In this document: positions 29,327-37,537 of the stretch, piece by piece
How positions within the stretch are numbered: position 1 is the first letter of the stretch
How the letters are laid out: the number at the start of each line of letters is the position of its first letter
NCBI GenBank assembly: GCA_910584295.1
Contig: CAJTYR010000005.1
Coordinates: 1-64,000, forward strand
Direction of reading: 5' to 3'
Length of the DNA stretch: 64,000 nt
Source: an uncultured Christensenella sp.
GTDB lineage: Bacteria > Bacillota > Clostridia > Christensenellales > UBA1242
Notes under the pieces: generated by a model
Told to the model about the DNA's origin: nothing
What the model saw: only the letters and a program-made list of their open reading frames with translations
The model's database searches: none
Position numbers and translations under genes: made by a program

Positions 29327-31216
29327 TTAATAAATTCTTTCTGGCAAATCGTCAACAGGATCTTTCTCAAAAATTATATCAGCTAATGGATCTACCTTTC
29401 GTGCTATATCATCTCTCGTGTCATAATAATAGCGTTTTTTTTCAAGCTCAATTTCCCCATACACTTGCTTAACATATTCTTCTCGTGCTTCGCCTGTAAG
29501 GTATCTGTCTCTATCTTGGCAATGCCCAAATCTATAAACATCAGGTCTTGGTGCGTCGCCATTTCGCATTTTGACAACTTTGGCAAGTCCTAAAAGTTCA
29601 AGCGAATATTCACAATCAACCAACAATCCAATTTCTTCTTCGGAGAAATCTTTGCTTGCATATCTTTTGCAAATATCTGCTCTATGGTAATCAAAATCAG
29701 CATATTGATCAATAGGTGGATAAGCTCCCATAGAAGTATATTTTATTGTGCTTATCAATCGCAACATCTCATCTACTTCGTCATAAGAAGCGTCTAAGTT
29801 TTGTTTATTTAATTCGTTGACTTTATCTTTTACAAGAGGCAAAAGCATTTTTACAATTTCATTTTTTTTCTCGCCAACTTCTACATTGAGGAGAGCTGTA
29901 TCAACATATCTTATTTGTTCTTTCTTAAAAAGTGCTTTAAAAATCCTTTCAGCTTCTGGCACTTCAACAGTATCGAACTTTTCAAAGGAATCTGCACAAA
30001 GTGGCTTATTTTCTTCAATCAATTCGCCTAAAAGTTTTGCGTATGTGTATTTGTTGTCGCTTTTCTCATTTACTATACTATTTATGATAGATGTTTCCAA
30101 TACATCATAAGCATAAGAAATTCCATGTTGAATATATGCTTTATATATACCTGCATAATATGTCTGCAAAACATCTTGCATTTTATCATCATCATGATAT
30201 TTTTTCACAATTCTTTTCATTTGCACATCAAGGACATCTGCCAATAAATCTTGTTTAAGTTTCATTTCTTTGGCGTCTTGCGGTGCATAAGCAAAATATT
30301 GAGCAATTTTGCTTTTTTCTAACTCTTGCTGTTCTGCTTTTCCAATCTTTACAAAGAAATCTTCTTCTTCAAGCGTTCTCAATAATGCTTTGCATGGAAT
30401 ATAGAAATCAATTGCTCTTGAATAATATTTATATTCTTCTTTTTGCAAATCGTCCCAAAACAGACCTAAATCAGAAACAAACTTATTCTTTCTTAAAACG
30501 TCAACTTCATGTGAATAATCCCAAAGCTCTTTCATACAAGCCACAGCAAATTGTCTTGCGTCAATTTCATGTTCTTGCAATAAATAAAGTGGAAAATCAA
30601 AATTATCTTCTTCGCTAAAACGTTCAGTAAGAATATTCAAACATTTATCGTCAAGTAATAAAGACGCATTGTAAAGTGTTTCAACTTCGTGCCCAGCCAA
30701 AAGCAATTCTTTGGGTGATAAAATTGTATCTGCAACTTTTTGAGAATAATGACCAATTATATTAGCATAGCGTTGACTTTCTTCTTTTGAAAAATCAAAT
30801 CTTTTATTATATGCGGCAACATTGCTTTGAACAAAGTGCTTATATTCGTGTGCAATAGTTGCCAGAATTTGAAGTTGTGATTTTCTGTCAAACACCCCGC
30901 CATGATCATTTCGGTAATCTTTAAACAAAATTATTTCTTCATTTCTTAGAATATGGTGATTGCCCGGCAATATCTCATCTTCATAAGTATAGCCGCCCAT
31001 TGCATTTGTATCATTAAGCGCTTCGTCAATAACTCTCTGCGGATCCTTTTCTACAAAAGAAACTCTTATCGGGTGCAATTTAAGCTCTTTAAATTTAGGC
31101 TTAACAAAGGCGTCAAGATATTCATTTAAGAGGTCTTGCATTTTGTCATAACCTACAATAACATCATTGTTTGCAAGTTTTTCAAGAAATTTCCTTTGTT
31201 TTCTATCAAGTTTCAT
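29327..31216 (-). CDS. Large HExxH putative metalloprotease
   Basis: A 629-residue soluble protein of unrecognised family. A zinc-protease-like motif ATIAHEYKHFVQ is near residue 120, and a downstream Glu in QEHEIDARQFAVA (about residue 215) could be the third ligand, as in gluzincin-type peptidases and ArdC-like proteins. The remaining 400 residues are charged and helical without repeats. The ATG at 31216 is preferred (AGGTGG upstream) over the GTG at 31225. Its promoter is nearly identical to that of the radical SAM gene. A role in stress or defence together with its SLOG neighbour is possible but unproven. Confidence 0.6.
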   Translation of the reverse strand: MKLDRKQRKFLEKLANNDVIVGYDKMQDLLNEYLDAFVKPKFKELKLHPIRVSFVEKDPQRVIDEALNDTNAMGGYTYEDEILPGNHHILRNEEIILFKDYRNDHGGVFDRKSQLQILATIAHEYKHFVQSNVAAYNKRFDFSKEESQRYANIIGHYSQKVADTILSPKELLLAGHEVETLYNASLLLDDKCLNILTERFSEEDNFDFPLYLLQEHEIDARQFAVACMKELWDYSHEVDVLRKNKFVSDLGLFWDDLQKEEYKYYSRAIDFYIPCKALLRTLEEEDFFVKIGKAEQQELEKSKIAQYFAYAPQDAKEMKLKQDLLADVLDVQMKRIVKKYHDDDKMQDVLQTYYAGIYKAYIQHGISYAYDVLETSIINSIVNEKSDNKYTYAKLLGELIEENKPLCADSFEKFDTVEVPEAERIFKALFKKEQIRYVDTALLNVEVGEKKNEIVKMLLPLVKDKVNELNKQNLDASYDEVDEMLRLISTIKYTSMGAYPPIDQYADFDYHRADICKRYASKDFSEEEIGLLVDCEYSLELLGLAKVVKMRNGDAPRPDVYRFGHCQDRDRYLTGEAREEYVKQVYGEIELEKKRYYYDTRDDIARKVDPLADIIFEKDPVDDLPERIY

Positions 31217-31234
31217 AACTACCACCTTTCTATA

Positions 31235-31263
31235 ATTATATCACAATTAAAAGTTTTTGTAAA
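31235..31263 (-). promoter_or_regulatory. Promoter of the HExxH gene
   Basis: On the minus strand TTTACA (31263-31258) and TATAAT (31240-31235) are separated by 17 bp with TG-A before the -10. About 35 bp here match the radical SAM promoter at 32125-32153 with two differences. Confidence 0.8.
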
Positions 31264-31279
31264 TATCTATGTGCGGGGT

Positions 31280-32107
31280 TTACAAAGAATACTCCCAATC
31301 ATCTGTTTTCTTTCCGTCAGAATAAACAACTTTAAATGTTTGAACATTTGATTTGATTTTATATCCGCACAGTCTTTTTATGCTAAACTCAATTCCTTTA
31401 TAATTAAACACATCAACACAGCCGGTTTTTATCAATTGTTGAGAGGTTTTAGGCTTAATGAAATTTTTGAAGAAATTATATGCTTTTACATGTCCAACTG
31501 CATATTCTTCAAATCCATGATTTTCGCCAACATATTTCAACTCACTTATCTTAGCTGCGTCAACATTTAATTCTTTACAAAGGCTTGCCATTTTGTCAAC
31601 AAATATATCTTCTTCGCCAAGCCATAATTTTGTGATGACCATATTAAACGTTGCTTTAAACCTTTTCTTTCTCAAAGCGTTTTTCAAATTAGAAAATTTC
31701 ATATTGGCATGAATAATTTGATTGTTCTTTTCTTCATCATAATGGTGAAGTCCGATACGGACTTCGTCAACAAGATCATTTAAAATCTCAACTTTTTCTT
31801 CTGTCAACAAAGATCCATTTGTATTTAAAATGATATAGCTTTTATAAGGTCGAATTTTTCTTAGCAATTCGACTAACGCGTCAAAGTCTAAAAGAGGCTC
31901 GCCACCTGTCACACCAACAATATTATAATCGCTTTCAGACAATATAGCTTCAACCATTTTGTCAACATTTATTTCTGTTCCTTTACGGTTATTCCTATCA
32001 ATACAAAACCAGCAAGCACCATTACAACGATTATTCATTTTAACTTGTAAAAATTTAGGCGCTTCGTCAGAACAGTGGCAATTCTTATTTGGAGTAAAAT
32101 GTTTCAT
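31280..32107 (-). CDS. Radical SAM enzyme
   Basis: A 275-residue radical SAM protein. The cluster motif is CNGACWFC (CxxxCxxC, residues 28-35), followed by VTGGEPLLDF (SAM-binding GGE) and LNTNGSLL. The region up to residue 200 is a normal partial TIM barrel, and two further cysteines (in KTGCVDV and RLCGYK) near the C-terminus could bind an extra cluster or substrate. The reaction is unknown. It is divergent from the decarboxylase gene, and its promoter is a near copy of that of the HExxH gene, so the two are probably coregulated. Confidence 0.85.
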   Translation of the reverse strand: MKHFTPNKNCHCSDEAPKFLQVKMNNRCNGACWFCIDRNNRKGTEINVDKMVEAILSESDYNIVGVTGGEPLLDFDALVELLRKIRPYKSYIILNTNGSLLTEEKVEILNDLVDEVRIGLHHYDEEKNNQIIHANMKFSNLKNALRKKRFKATFNMVITKLWLGEEDIFVDKMASLCKELNVDAAKISELKYVGENHGFEEYAVGHVKAYNFFKNFIKPKTSQQLIKTGCVDVFNYKGIEFSIKRLCGYKIKSNVQTFKVVYSDGKKTDDWEYSL

Positions 32108-32124
32108 AAAATTCCCTTTTTGTG

Positions 32125-32153
32125 ATTATATCACAATTATAAATTTTTGTAAA
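32125..32153 (-). promoter_or_regulatory. Promoter of the radical SAM gene
   Basis: On the minus strand TTTACA (32153-32148) and TATAAT (32130-32125) are separated by 17 bp. The -10 lies inside the dyad TTGTGAT-ATA-ATCACAA, a possible operator. Confidence 0.8.
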
Positions 32154-32238
32154 TATCTAAGCAAAGTTTTTACAAACATGATGAAGTTTTATGATCACTT
32201 TTTTATTAAAAACATATACAAACTTATAGAAAATATGT

Positions 32239-32244
32239 TATAAT
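32239..32244 (+). promoter_or_regulatory. Extended -10 promoter of the decarboxylase-PnuC operon
   Basis: TATGTTATAATGTC, with -10 TATAAT at 32239-32244, is repeated exactly at the promoter of the gene at 34178 (-10 at 34157-34162). Confidence 0.65.
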
Positions 32245-32276
32245 GTCCATAAAGAACATTAAACAAAGGGCTTTCA

Positions 32277-33371
32277 ATGATAACATATAAAATCAATACA
32301 ACAAAACTAAAAGAAAATTATGAAATGTTTGCAGGCTTTGGACCTGTTTATTTTCCTATTAAAACAAATCACAACCCAATAATTTTAAAAGCACTTAAAA
32401 AACTTGACTGCGGATTTGAAACTGACAGCATTGAACATATTAAAAAAGTTTATTCAAGAAAATCCGTTGACAAGATTATGTTTTCAAATGTTGCAAAATC
32501 TTATGAGGATATTGCGTGGGCAATAAAGCATAAAATTTCTTATTATACAATTGATGATGAGAACTCACTTAAACAAATTATTGACTTAGCAATTAAACAC
32601 AAATTGCCAAAGCTGAAAATCAATGTAAGACTAAATGTATATGAGTGTTTTAAAGAAGAATTTGATAAAAAAGGTGCAACAGACTCTCGTCTTGGCGCGA
32701 TTGTAAAAACTGCAACAAAACTTTTGAAAATTATTAACAAAGAAGATCGCATTAAAATAGAGAAAGGAATAAGTTTCTATATTCAAGCTGAAATTCACAA
32801 TGACGAAGATTGCTTGATAAAGATGTTGGAACACATAACAAAGTCTTTCAACAAAAATATAGGCATTGATTTCATCAACATTGGTGGTGGAGCAAATAAA
32901 GAACGCTTGCTTGACACCATACCAACAATTGAAAAAACTCTTAAATATTTTGGTGCAAAATATATCGTCTTAGAGCCCGGAAGATTTATGGTTGGTGATG
33001 TTGAAGATGTTTATATCCCATGCGTTAGAGTTGTTGACAATTTGACACTTAAAACCGAAGTTGTGGCTTCGCTTGAACTTGGGATTTATAATGGCTTAAT
33101 AGATATGCAGCTTCACAAAAGACAATTTGAAATTTTTGCCTACAATGGCGAAAAATTGATAAAACTTGAAGAAGCAAACAACAATCAAAAACTCGTTTTG
33201 CGTGGACCAACCGCCGACTCTCTTGATGTAATTGGTATTTATTCTTTGCCAGACTGCAAGATTGACAACAAAACAATATTTGTTATAAAAAATGTTGGTG
33301 CTTATGTTGAAGTTTTCAACTCTGCTTTCTCTGGGCAAGTTAAAACTTGTTTTGTTGAGGTGTGCCAATGA
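32277..33371 (+). CDS. Fold-type III PLP-dependent decarboxylase-like protein
   Basis: A 364-residue member of the ornithine/diaminopimelate/arginine decarboxylase group. The PLP lysine is in FPIKTNHNP (Lys about residue 29), the glycine loop is INIGGGANK, EPGRF binds phosphate, and VGAYVEVF is near the end. The substrate-pocket motif usually written GPxCDxxD is GPTADSLD here, so the catalytic Cys is replaced by Ala. In ornithine decarboxylase that Cys supports the decarboxylation reaction, so activity may be altered. The substrate is unknown. The stop overlaps the next start (ATGA). Confidence 0.8.
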   Translation: MITYKINTTKLKENYEMFAGFGPVYFPIKTNHNPIILKALKKLDCGFETDSIEHIKKVYSRKSVDKIMFSNVAKSYEDIAWAIKHKISYYTIDDENSLKQIIDLAIKHKLPKLKINVRLNVYECFKEEFDKKGATDSRLGAIVKTATKLLKIINKEDRIKIEKGISFYIQAEIHNDEDCLIKMLEHITKSFNKNIGIDFINIGGGANKERLLDTIPTIEKTLKYFGAKYIVLEPGRFMVGDVEDVYIPCVRVVDNLTLKTEVVASLELGIYNGLIDMQLHKRQFEIFAYNGEKLIKLEEANNNQKLVLRGPTADSLDVIGIYSLPDCKIDNKTIFVIKNVGAYVEVFNSAFSGQVKTCFVEVCQ

Positions 33372-34111
33372 AAAAACTTAAAACTTGGAAAGGATATAAT
33401 TGGCTTGACTTGGCTTTGATACTTTCTGGCATTATTGCTGTGACTGTCACAGGAATTTTGTTTAAATCAGAATGGTTTATTATTGCAAACACTCTTTTGG
33501 GATTGCTATGCGTTTTCACACAAGCCAAAGGAAAAATTGCCACGCAATTTATTGGTGTTGCTTACTTTTGTTTTTATATCTTCATCTGCTACACACAAAA
33601 GTTTTATGGCGAAGCACTTTTATATTTGATAATCATGCTGCCTATGTATATTTATGGTGTTATCCATTGGCTTACACATAGAGATAAGAAAGATAATGTT
33701 GTCATTGTCAGAAGCAATCTTTCAAAAAAAGAGTGGTTGTTTTCATCTCTCGCTTTCGTTGGTGTTGGTGTTGCTGTTTTCTTTATTTTACGAGCACTGC
33801 AAACAAATCAACTTGTGACAAATACTTTTTCATTTTTGTCAATGCTGCCCGCTGTTTATCTTTTAATCAGAAGATGTAAGTGGAATCAAGTTGCATTTTT
33901 GATAAATGACTTTATCGTTCCTATTCTTTGGATTTTTCTTGTGGTGCAGGGAGACTTGTCTTTCATTCCAATGTGTATATATCATGTTTTTCAAATTGCT
34001 TATGATGTATATGGTTTATTTGAGTGGATTAAACTTGAAAAGAAGCAAAAGCAAGAAATTGTCCTTAATCCACAAAATGATGAAGAAAACAATCAAAATC
34101 CGTCTATTTAG
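33368..34111 (+). CDS. PnuC-family transporter
   Basis: A 247-residue polytopic membrane protein with about seven hydrophobic segments. The PnuC pattern is visible in the WYIANxL-like stretch (EWFIIANTLLGLLCVF), GKIATQFIGVAYFCFYIFI and a repeated internal half. PnuC proteins carry nicotinamide riboside, and relatives carry other B-vitamin ribosides, by facilitated diffusion. The ATG at 33368 overlaps the decarboxylase stop, so the two are coupled. A Lys/Glu/Asn tail ends the protein. Confidence 0.8.
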   Translation: MKKLKTWKGYNWLDLALILSGIIAVTVTGILFKSEWFIIANTLLGLLCVFTQAKGKIATQFIGVAYFCFYIFICYTQKFYGEALLYLIIMLPMYIYGVIHWLTHRDKKDNVVIVRSNLSKKEWLFSSLAFVGVGVAVFFILRALQTNQLVTNTFSFLSMLPAVYLLIRRCKWNQVAFLINDFIVPILWIFLVVQGDLSFIPMCIYHVFQIAYDVYGLFEWIKLEKKQKQEIVLNPQNDEENNQNPSI

Positions 34112-34122
34112 GCGGATTTTTT
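34095..34122 (+). terminator. Terminator of the decarboxylase-PnuC operon
   Basis: AAAATCCG (34095-34102) pairs with CGGATTTT (34113-34120) over a 10-nt loop and is followed by T's. The stem overlaps the end of the PnuC gene. Confidence 0.7.
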
Positions 34123-34156
34123 ATATTAAAATGGTGCAAAAAGCGAAGTTTTATGT

Positions 34157-34162
34157 TATAAT
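34157..34162 (+). promoter_or_regulatory. Extended -10 promoter of the 34.2-39.6 kb operon
   Basis: TATAAT at 34157-34162 with TG-T upstream lies inside TATGTTATAATGTC, the same 14-mer as ahead of the decarboxylase gene. Confidence 0.6.
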
Positions 34163-34177
34163 GTCTTTGAGGTTTAT

Positions 34178-35221
34178 ATGGATCTTCAAAATTTAGTAAA
34201 TGAATATATAAACAATCAGCTTTTGAAAGTTGATAATTTGTCAACTGAATTAAATGGAACAATGATTGATAGATTGTTTGCAAAGAAGTTTAGAAAATAC
34301 TCTATTGACCCACAAGTGAGAATTGATGTCGAAGCAAAATTGAACAATATCATCAGCAAAAAATTGCCTTTGACTTTTGTGCCAAGTTTTGGTGGATATA
34401 AGCATTGGTGGAGTCCAACATATCCAACAATTGACCGGGCAGAGATTTTTAATATGAAATTTATGCTTGAATATCTTGCACCAATCTGTGCCAACTACAC
34501 TGACAACAAAAGCACAATCGAATATGAAAGCGAAGAAATTATTTTAAGTGAACTCAACAATGTTCCACAATCTGGACTGGACGAATACACAAATACTTTT
34601 AGAAAGGCTTTGGAGTTTTTCAACAAAAATCAAAAAGTTGTTGAAATGAAATTAAGTCTTGCAAGAGAACAATATAAAGACTATAACTTTGACAAACAAA
34701 AATTGCTTAAACGTATTGAAGAAATGATGTCGGATTACACCGATCGTTTCAACAGTTATGCCCCAGACGATCAAGCAAGAAGAATACAAAAAGCAAGAAC
34801 AAATTTCAAACTTGACGGAGTTATTGATTATTCAAACTTGTCAGACGAAGAAAAGGAAGAACTTTACAAAAAGTCTCGAATATTAAACGAAGCCTTCTTG
34901 GACGCCGATTATGAAGTGCGTGGCAATGATTTCTTTGAAAAAGAAAACAATATTCCACTGCTTTTCTCTTTCGGACTTGGACCGGGTGGAGAAGCTTGGC
35001 TACACATTGGATCAAGTAAATCTTCAATGACAGACTTTTGGGCAGGCACAGGAATTTTGGAAATAAGAGAAAATGGACAAATCATTGAAAGAATTTTGAG
35101 TAGGACTCAATTTGAAAATATTAAAGACAAACTTGTGAAAGTTGATGTTGAAAGTCCAATTTCAAACATTTGTTCCCCACTTTCTTACATCTATGTTTAT
35201 GAAGGACAACTTAATTTCTAA
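34178..35221 (+). CDS. Hypothetical cargo protein
   Basis: A 347-residue soluble protein with no recognised family. The first third has SFGGYKHWWSPTYPTIDRAEIFN, rich in aromatic residues, the middle is helical and charged, and the end has LGPGGEAWLHIGSSKSSMTDFW followed by strands. The pattern suggests an enzyme with an N-terminal catalytic domain, but no catalytic motif is recognised. It opens a plus-strand operon whose next genes encode HD, SDR, Gfo/Idh, GNAT-like and kinase-like proteins with 9-16 bp gaps. Confidence 0.65.
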   Translation: MDLQNLVNEYINNQLLKVDNLSTELNGTMIDRLFAKKFRKYSIDPQVRIDVEAKLNNIISKKLPLTFVPSFGGYKHWWSPTYPTIDRAEIFNMKFMLEYLAPICANYTDNKSTIEYESEEIILSELNNVPQSGLDEYTNTFRKALEFFNKNQKVVEMKLSLAREQYKDYNFDKQKLLKRIEEMMSDYTDRFNSYAPDDQARRIQKARTNFKLDGVIDYSNLSDEEKEELYKKSRILNEAFLDADYEVRGNDFFEKENNIPLLFSFGLGPGGEAWLHIGSSKSSMTDFWAGTGILEIRENGQIIERILSRTQFENIKDKLVKVDVESPISNICSPLSYIYVYEGQLNF

Positions 35222-35237
35222 TTTAAAGGAGTAAATT

Positions 35238-35666
35238 ATGATTTCAGAGGACAGAAAAAAACATATTTGGGCTGTTGCAAAATTCCTAAAAGAATACGCC
35301 ATTTCACAAAATATGCCACAAAAAGATGTTGAAGAACTCTACACTCTTGGACTCTTGCATGACATAGGTTATGAATTTTTGGAAGAAAAAGATTACACGA
35401 AACATGAAATTTATGGTGGCAAACTTTTGAAAAAACAGGGTTATAAACATTGGAAGGAAGTATATTATCACGGCGTGGCAAACTGCAAATATCAAAGCAG
35501 ATTGTTGGATTTGTTGAACTGGGCAGATATGAGAATTGACAGCAGTGGCAATGAAGTGTCATTAGACGGTCGCCTTGAAGAACTTTCCAAAAGGTATAAT
35601 GTTCCTATAAAAGAACTTAATTCATACCCAATTGTTTGCGAGCTTAAAGCCAAAGGTTTTAAATAA
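35238..35666 (+). CDS. HD-domain hydrolase (paralogue of 18602-19030)
   Basis: A 142-residue HD protein: KKHIWAVAKF, LGLLHDIGYEF and YYHGVA provide the metal ligands. It is of identical length and very similar to the chromosomal protein at 18602-19030, including GYKHWKEVYYHG and LLDLLNWADMRIDS. The segment that carries the poly-G tract in that copy is IYGGKLLK here. The gene lies 16 bp after the unknown gene and 9 bp before the SDR gene in the mobile element. The substrate is unknown. Confidence 0.82.
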   Translation: MISEDRKKHIWAVAKFLKEYAISQNMPQKDVEELYTLGLLHDIGYEFLEEKDYTKHEIYGGKLLKKQGYKHWKEVYYHGVANCKYQSRLLDLLNWADMRIDSSGNEVSLDGRLEELSKRYNVPIKELNSYPIVCELKAKGFK

Positions 35667-35675
35667 GGAGTTAAT

Positions 35676-36404
35676 ATGAAAAAAGTTGCATTAGTCACAG
35701 GCAGCACAATGGGAATTGGACTTGCCACTGCCAAAAAATTGGCAAAGAAAAATATTGTCATTATCAACAGCAATAAAGCAGTTGACAAAGATTTTATTGA
35801 AAAAGAATTTGGTAAAAATGCGGAAGTTTATTTTTACAAAGCTGACATCTCAAACAAAGAAGATTTGACAAAGATGTGCGATTGGATTAAAAAGAAATTT
35901 GGTAGACTTGATTATCTTTCTGCACACGCAGGAATTATCCCTTTGCCATGTGGAATTGATGACATTACAGATGAAAATATCCACAAAACAATAGACACAA
36001 ACTTGATTGGGACTTTCAACACGGTTAAAATTTTTGGAAATCTTATCAAAGAAACTGCAAAGAAAGGATCAATTGTTTGCACAACATCTGTTGACGGAAT
36101 TATTGGCGAGCCTTACGCTGTGATTTATTCCACAACAAAAGCAGGCATAATTTCACTCACAAAATCCTATGCAAGATATTTTGGCGAGAACATTCGTGTG
36201 AACGCAGTTGCACCGGGACTTATCGACACCCCACTGACAGCAAGCTCTGGCGAAGATCCAAAAGCCACAACAGATTTTTCAATCATCAAACGCATGGGCA
36301 AGCCGGAAGAAATTGCCAACGCAATTGCTTTCTTGCTTTCCGATGAAGCAAGTTTTATAACCGGTCAAATTCTTGCAGTTGACGGTGGATTTACATTAAA
36401 GTAA
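35676..36404 (+). CDS. Short-chain dehydrogenase/reductase
   Basis: A 242-residue classical SDR. TGSTMGIGLA (residues 8-17) is the dinucleotide loop, AHAG replaces the usual NNAG, the catalytic Ser is in CTTSVDG, the Tyr-x-x-x-Lys is YSTTK, and the end INxRVNAVAPG-like region plus GQILAVDGGF is standard. It reduces a keto group or oxidises an alcohol with NAD(P). Substrate unknown. It lies 13 bp before the broken Gfo/Idh gene. Confidence 0.9.
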   Translation: MKKVALVTGSTMGIGLATAKKLAKKNIVIINSNKAVDKDFIEKEFGKNAEVYFYKADISNKEDLTKMCDWIKKKFGRLDYLSAHAGIIPLPCGIDDITDENIHKTIDTNLIGTFNTVKIFGNLIKETAKKGSIVCTTSVDGIIGEPYAVIYSTTKAGIISLTKSYARYFGENIRVNAVAPGLIDTPLTASSGEDPKATTDFSIIKRMGKPEEIANAIAFLLSDEASFITGQILAVDGGFTLK

Positions 36405-36417
36405 AGGGAGAACATAA

Positions 36418-37521
36418 ATGAAAAAACTCAAAATTGGGATTATTGGAACAGGTGTTGGAATAAGGACACATTTGAAAGGATTTAGAACTGTTGAAAATGC
36501 AGAAGTTGTCGCAATCGCAGGTAGCTCACTTGCAAGAAGTAAAGAGTTTGCTGAAAAGTTTGAAATCCCCGTTGCTTGCGCTGATTATAAATAATTATGC
36601 GACCGAGATGACATAAATCTCATTTGCATAACAACACCAAACAGATTTCATTTTGACATGGTGAAATATGCCCTTAAAAGTGGCAAACATATTCTTTGCG
36701 AAAAGCCACTGTCTGACGACAGCAAAGAAGTTAAAGAGTTGATTAAACTTTCAAAAGAATATGAGGCTCTAACTCTTGTTGACCACCAACTTAGATTTAA
36801 TCCGTATATTCAAAAGATAAAAGATTTAATACAAAAAGATATTCTTGGGAAAGTCTATTTGGTTAAAATCAATCAACAGGGCTCTGGCTTTGCAAATGAG
36901 AATGCAACTTGGTGTTGGAGTTTTGACGGATCACAAGGTGGTGGTGTTCGCTTGGCTATGGCTTCTCACTTGACTGATTTGTTGCAATATTGGTTTAATT
37001 CCCCAAAGCCAACAAGTGTTATGGGCTATCTCAATCCAATCACAAAAGAAAGAAAAGACACAAAAGGCAAAGTGAGAAAAGTGTCTGCAAGCACCATTTG
37101 CAACGCAACAATAAACTTTGCTGATGAAATGCAGGCAATCTTTACAATCAATGCCGGATCTTACATGGAATCTCGTTTTGATATTCAAATATTTGGTGAC
37201 AAAGGTGAAATCACTTTCTCTTTGCAAGACAAATTGAATTTGTATTTGCGTTCTAATGTTGGCGTTAAGCAGAAAGTTGAAGTTGAAGGAGTTTTTGACG
37301 ATGAAAAAGAAAATAAAGCTTCAATATTTTCTGGCTCGTTTAGATATTTTGCACCAAAACTTATCAACTCTATTTTGAAAAATAAATATAAACCTATAAG
37401 CGAATGTGCAAATTTTACAGACGCAGAATATAACTTGAAAATTTTGGACGCAATTAAAGAGTCCGCAAACACAGGTTTATCTGTGCAGATAAATAAACCT
37501 AAAACAAATAAAAATGTTTAG
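36418..37521 (+). pseudogene. Gfo/Idh/MocA oxidoreductase gene broken by an in-frame TAA
   Basis: Translation from the ATG at 36418 (a GGGAG site precedes it) gives a normal start, KIGIIGTGVGIRTH, but the 59th codon is TAA (36592-36594). The same frame then continues without interruption, through ITTPNRFHFDMV, HILCEKPLSDDS (the EKP motif) and the C-terminal domain, to the stop at 37521. The break falls where relatives have a Glu-Leu-Leu-type helix, so one GAA-to-TAA change explains it. A stop other than TGA rules out selenocysteine. A restart at the ATG at 36658 would lack the nucleotide fold. Confidence 0.85.
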
Positions 37522-37537
37522 TCTTGCAGGAGTTTTA

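Noticed and set aside
36592..36594. Recoded stop, such as selenocysteine
   Set aside because: The codon is TAA, which is not used for selenocysteine, and no stem-loop of that type was seen.
36658..37521. A shorter intact oxidoreductase starting at an internal ATG
   Set aside because: It would lack the whole nucleotide-binding start of the Gfo/Idh fold, and the upstream part is in the same frame with a good ribosome site, so a nonsense mutation is the better explanation.
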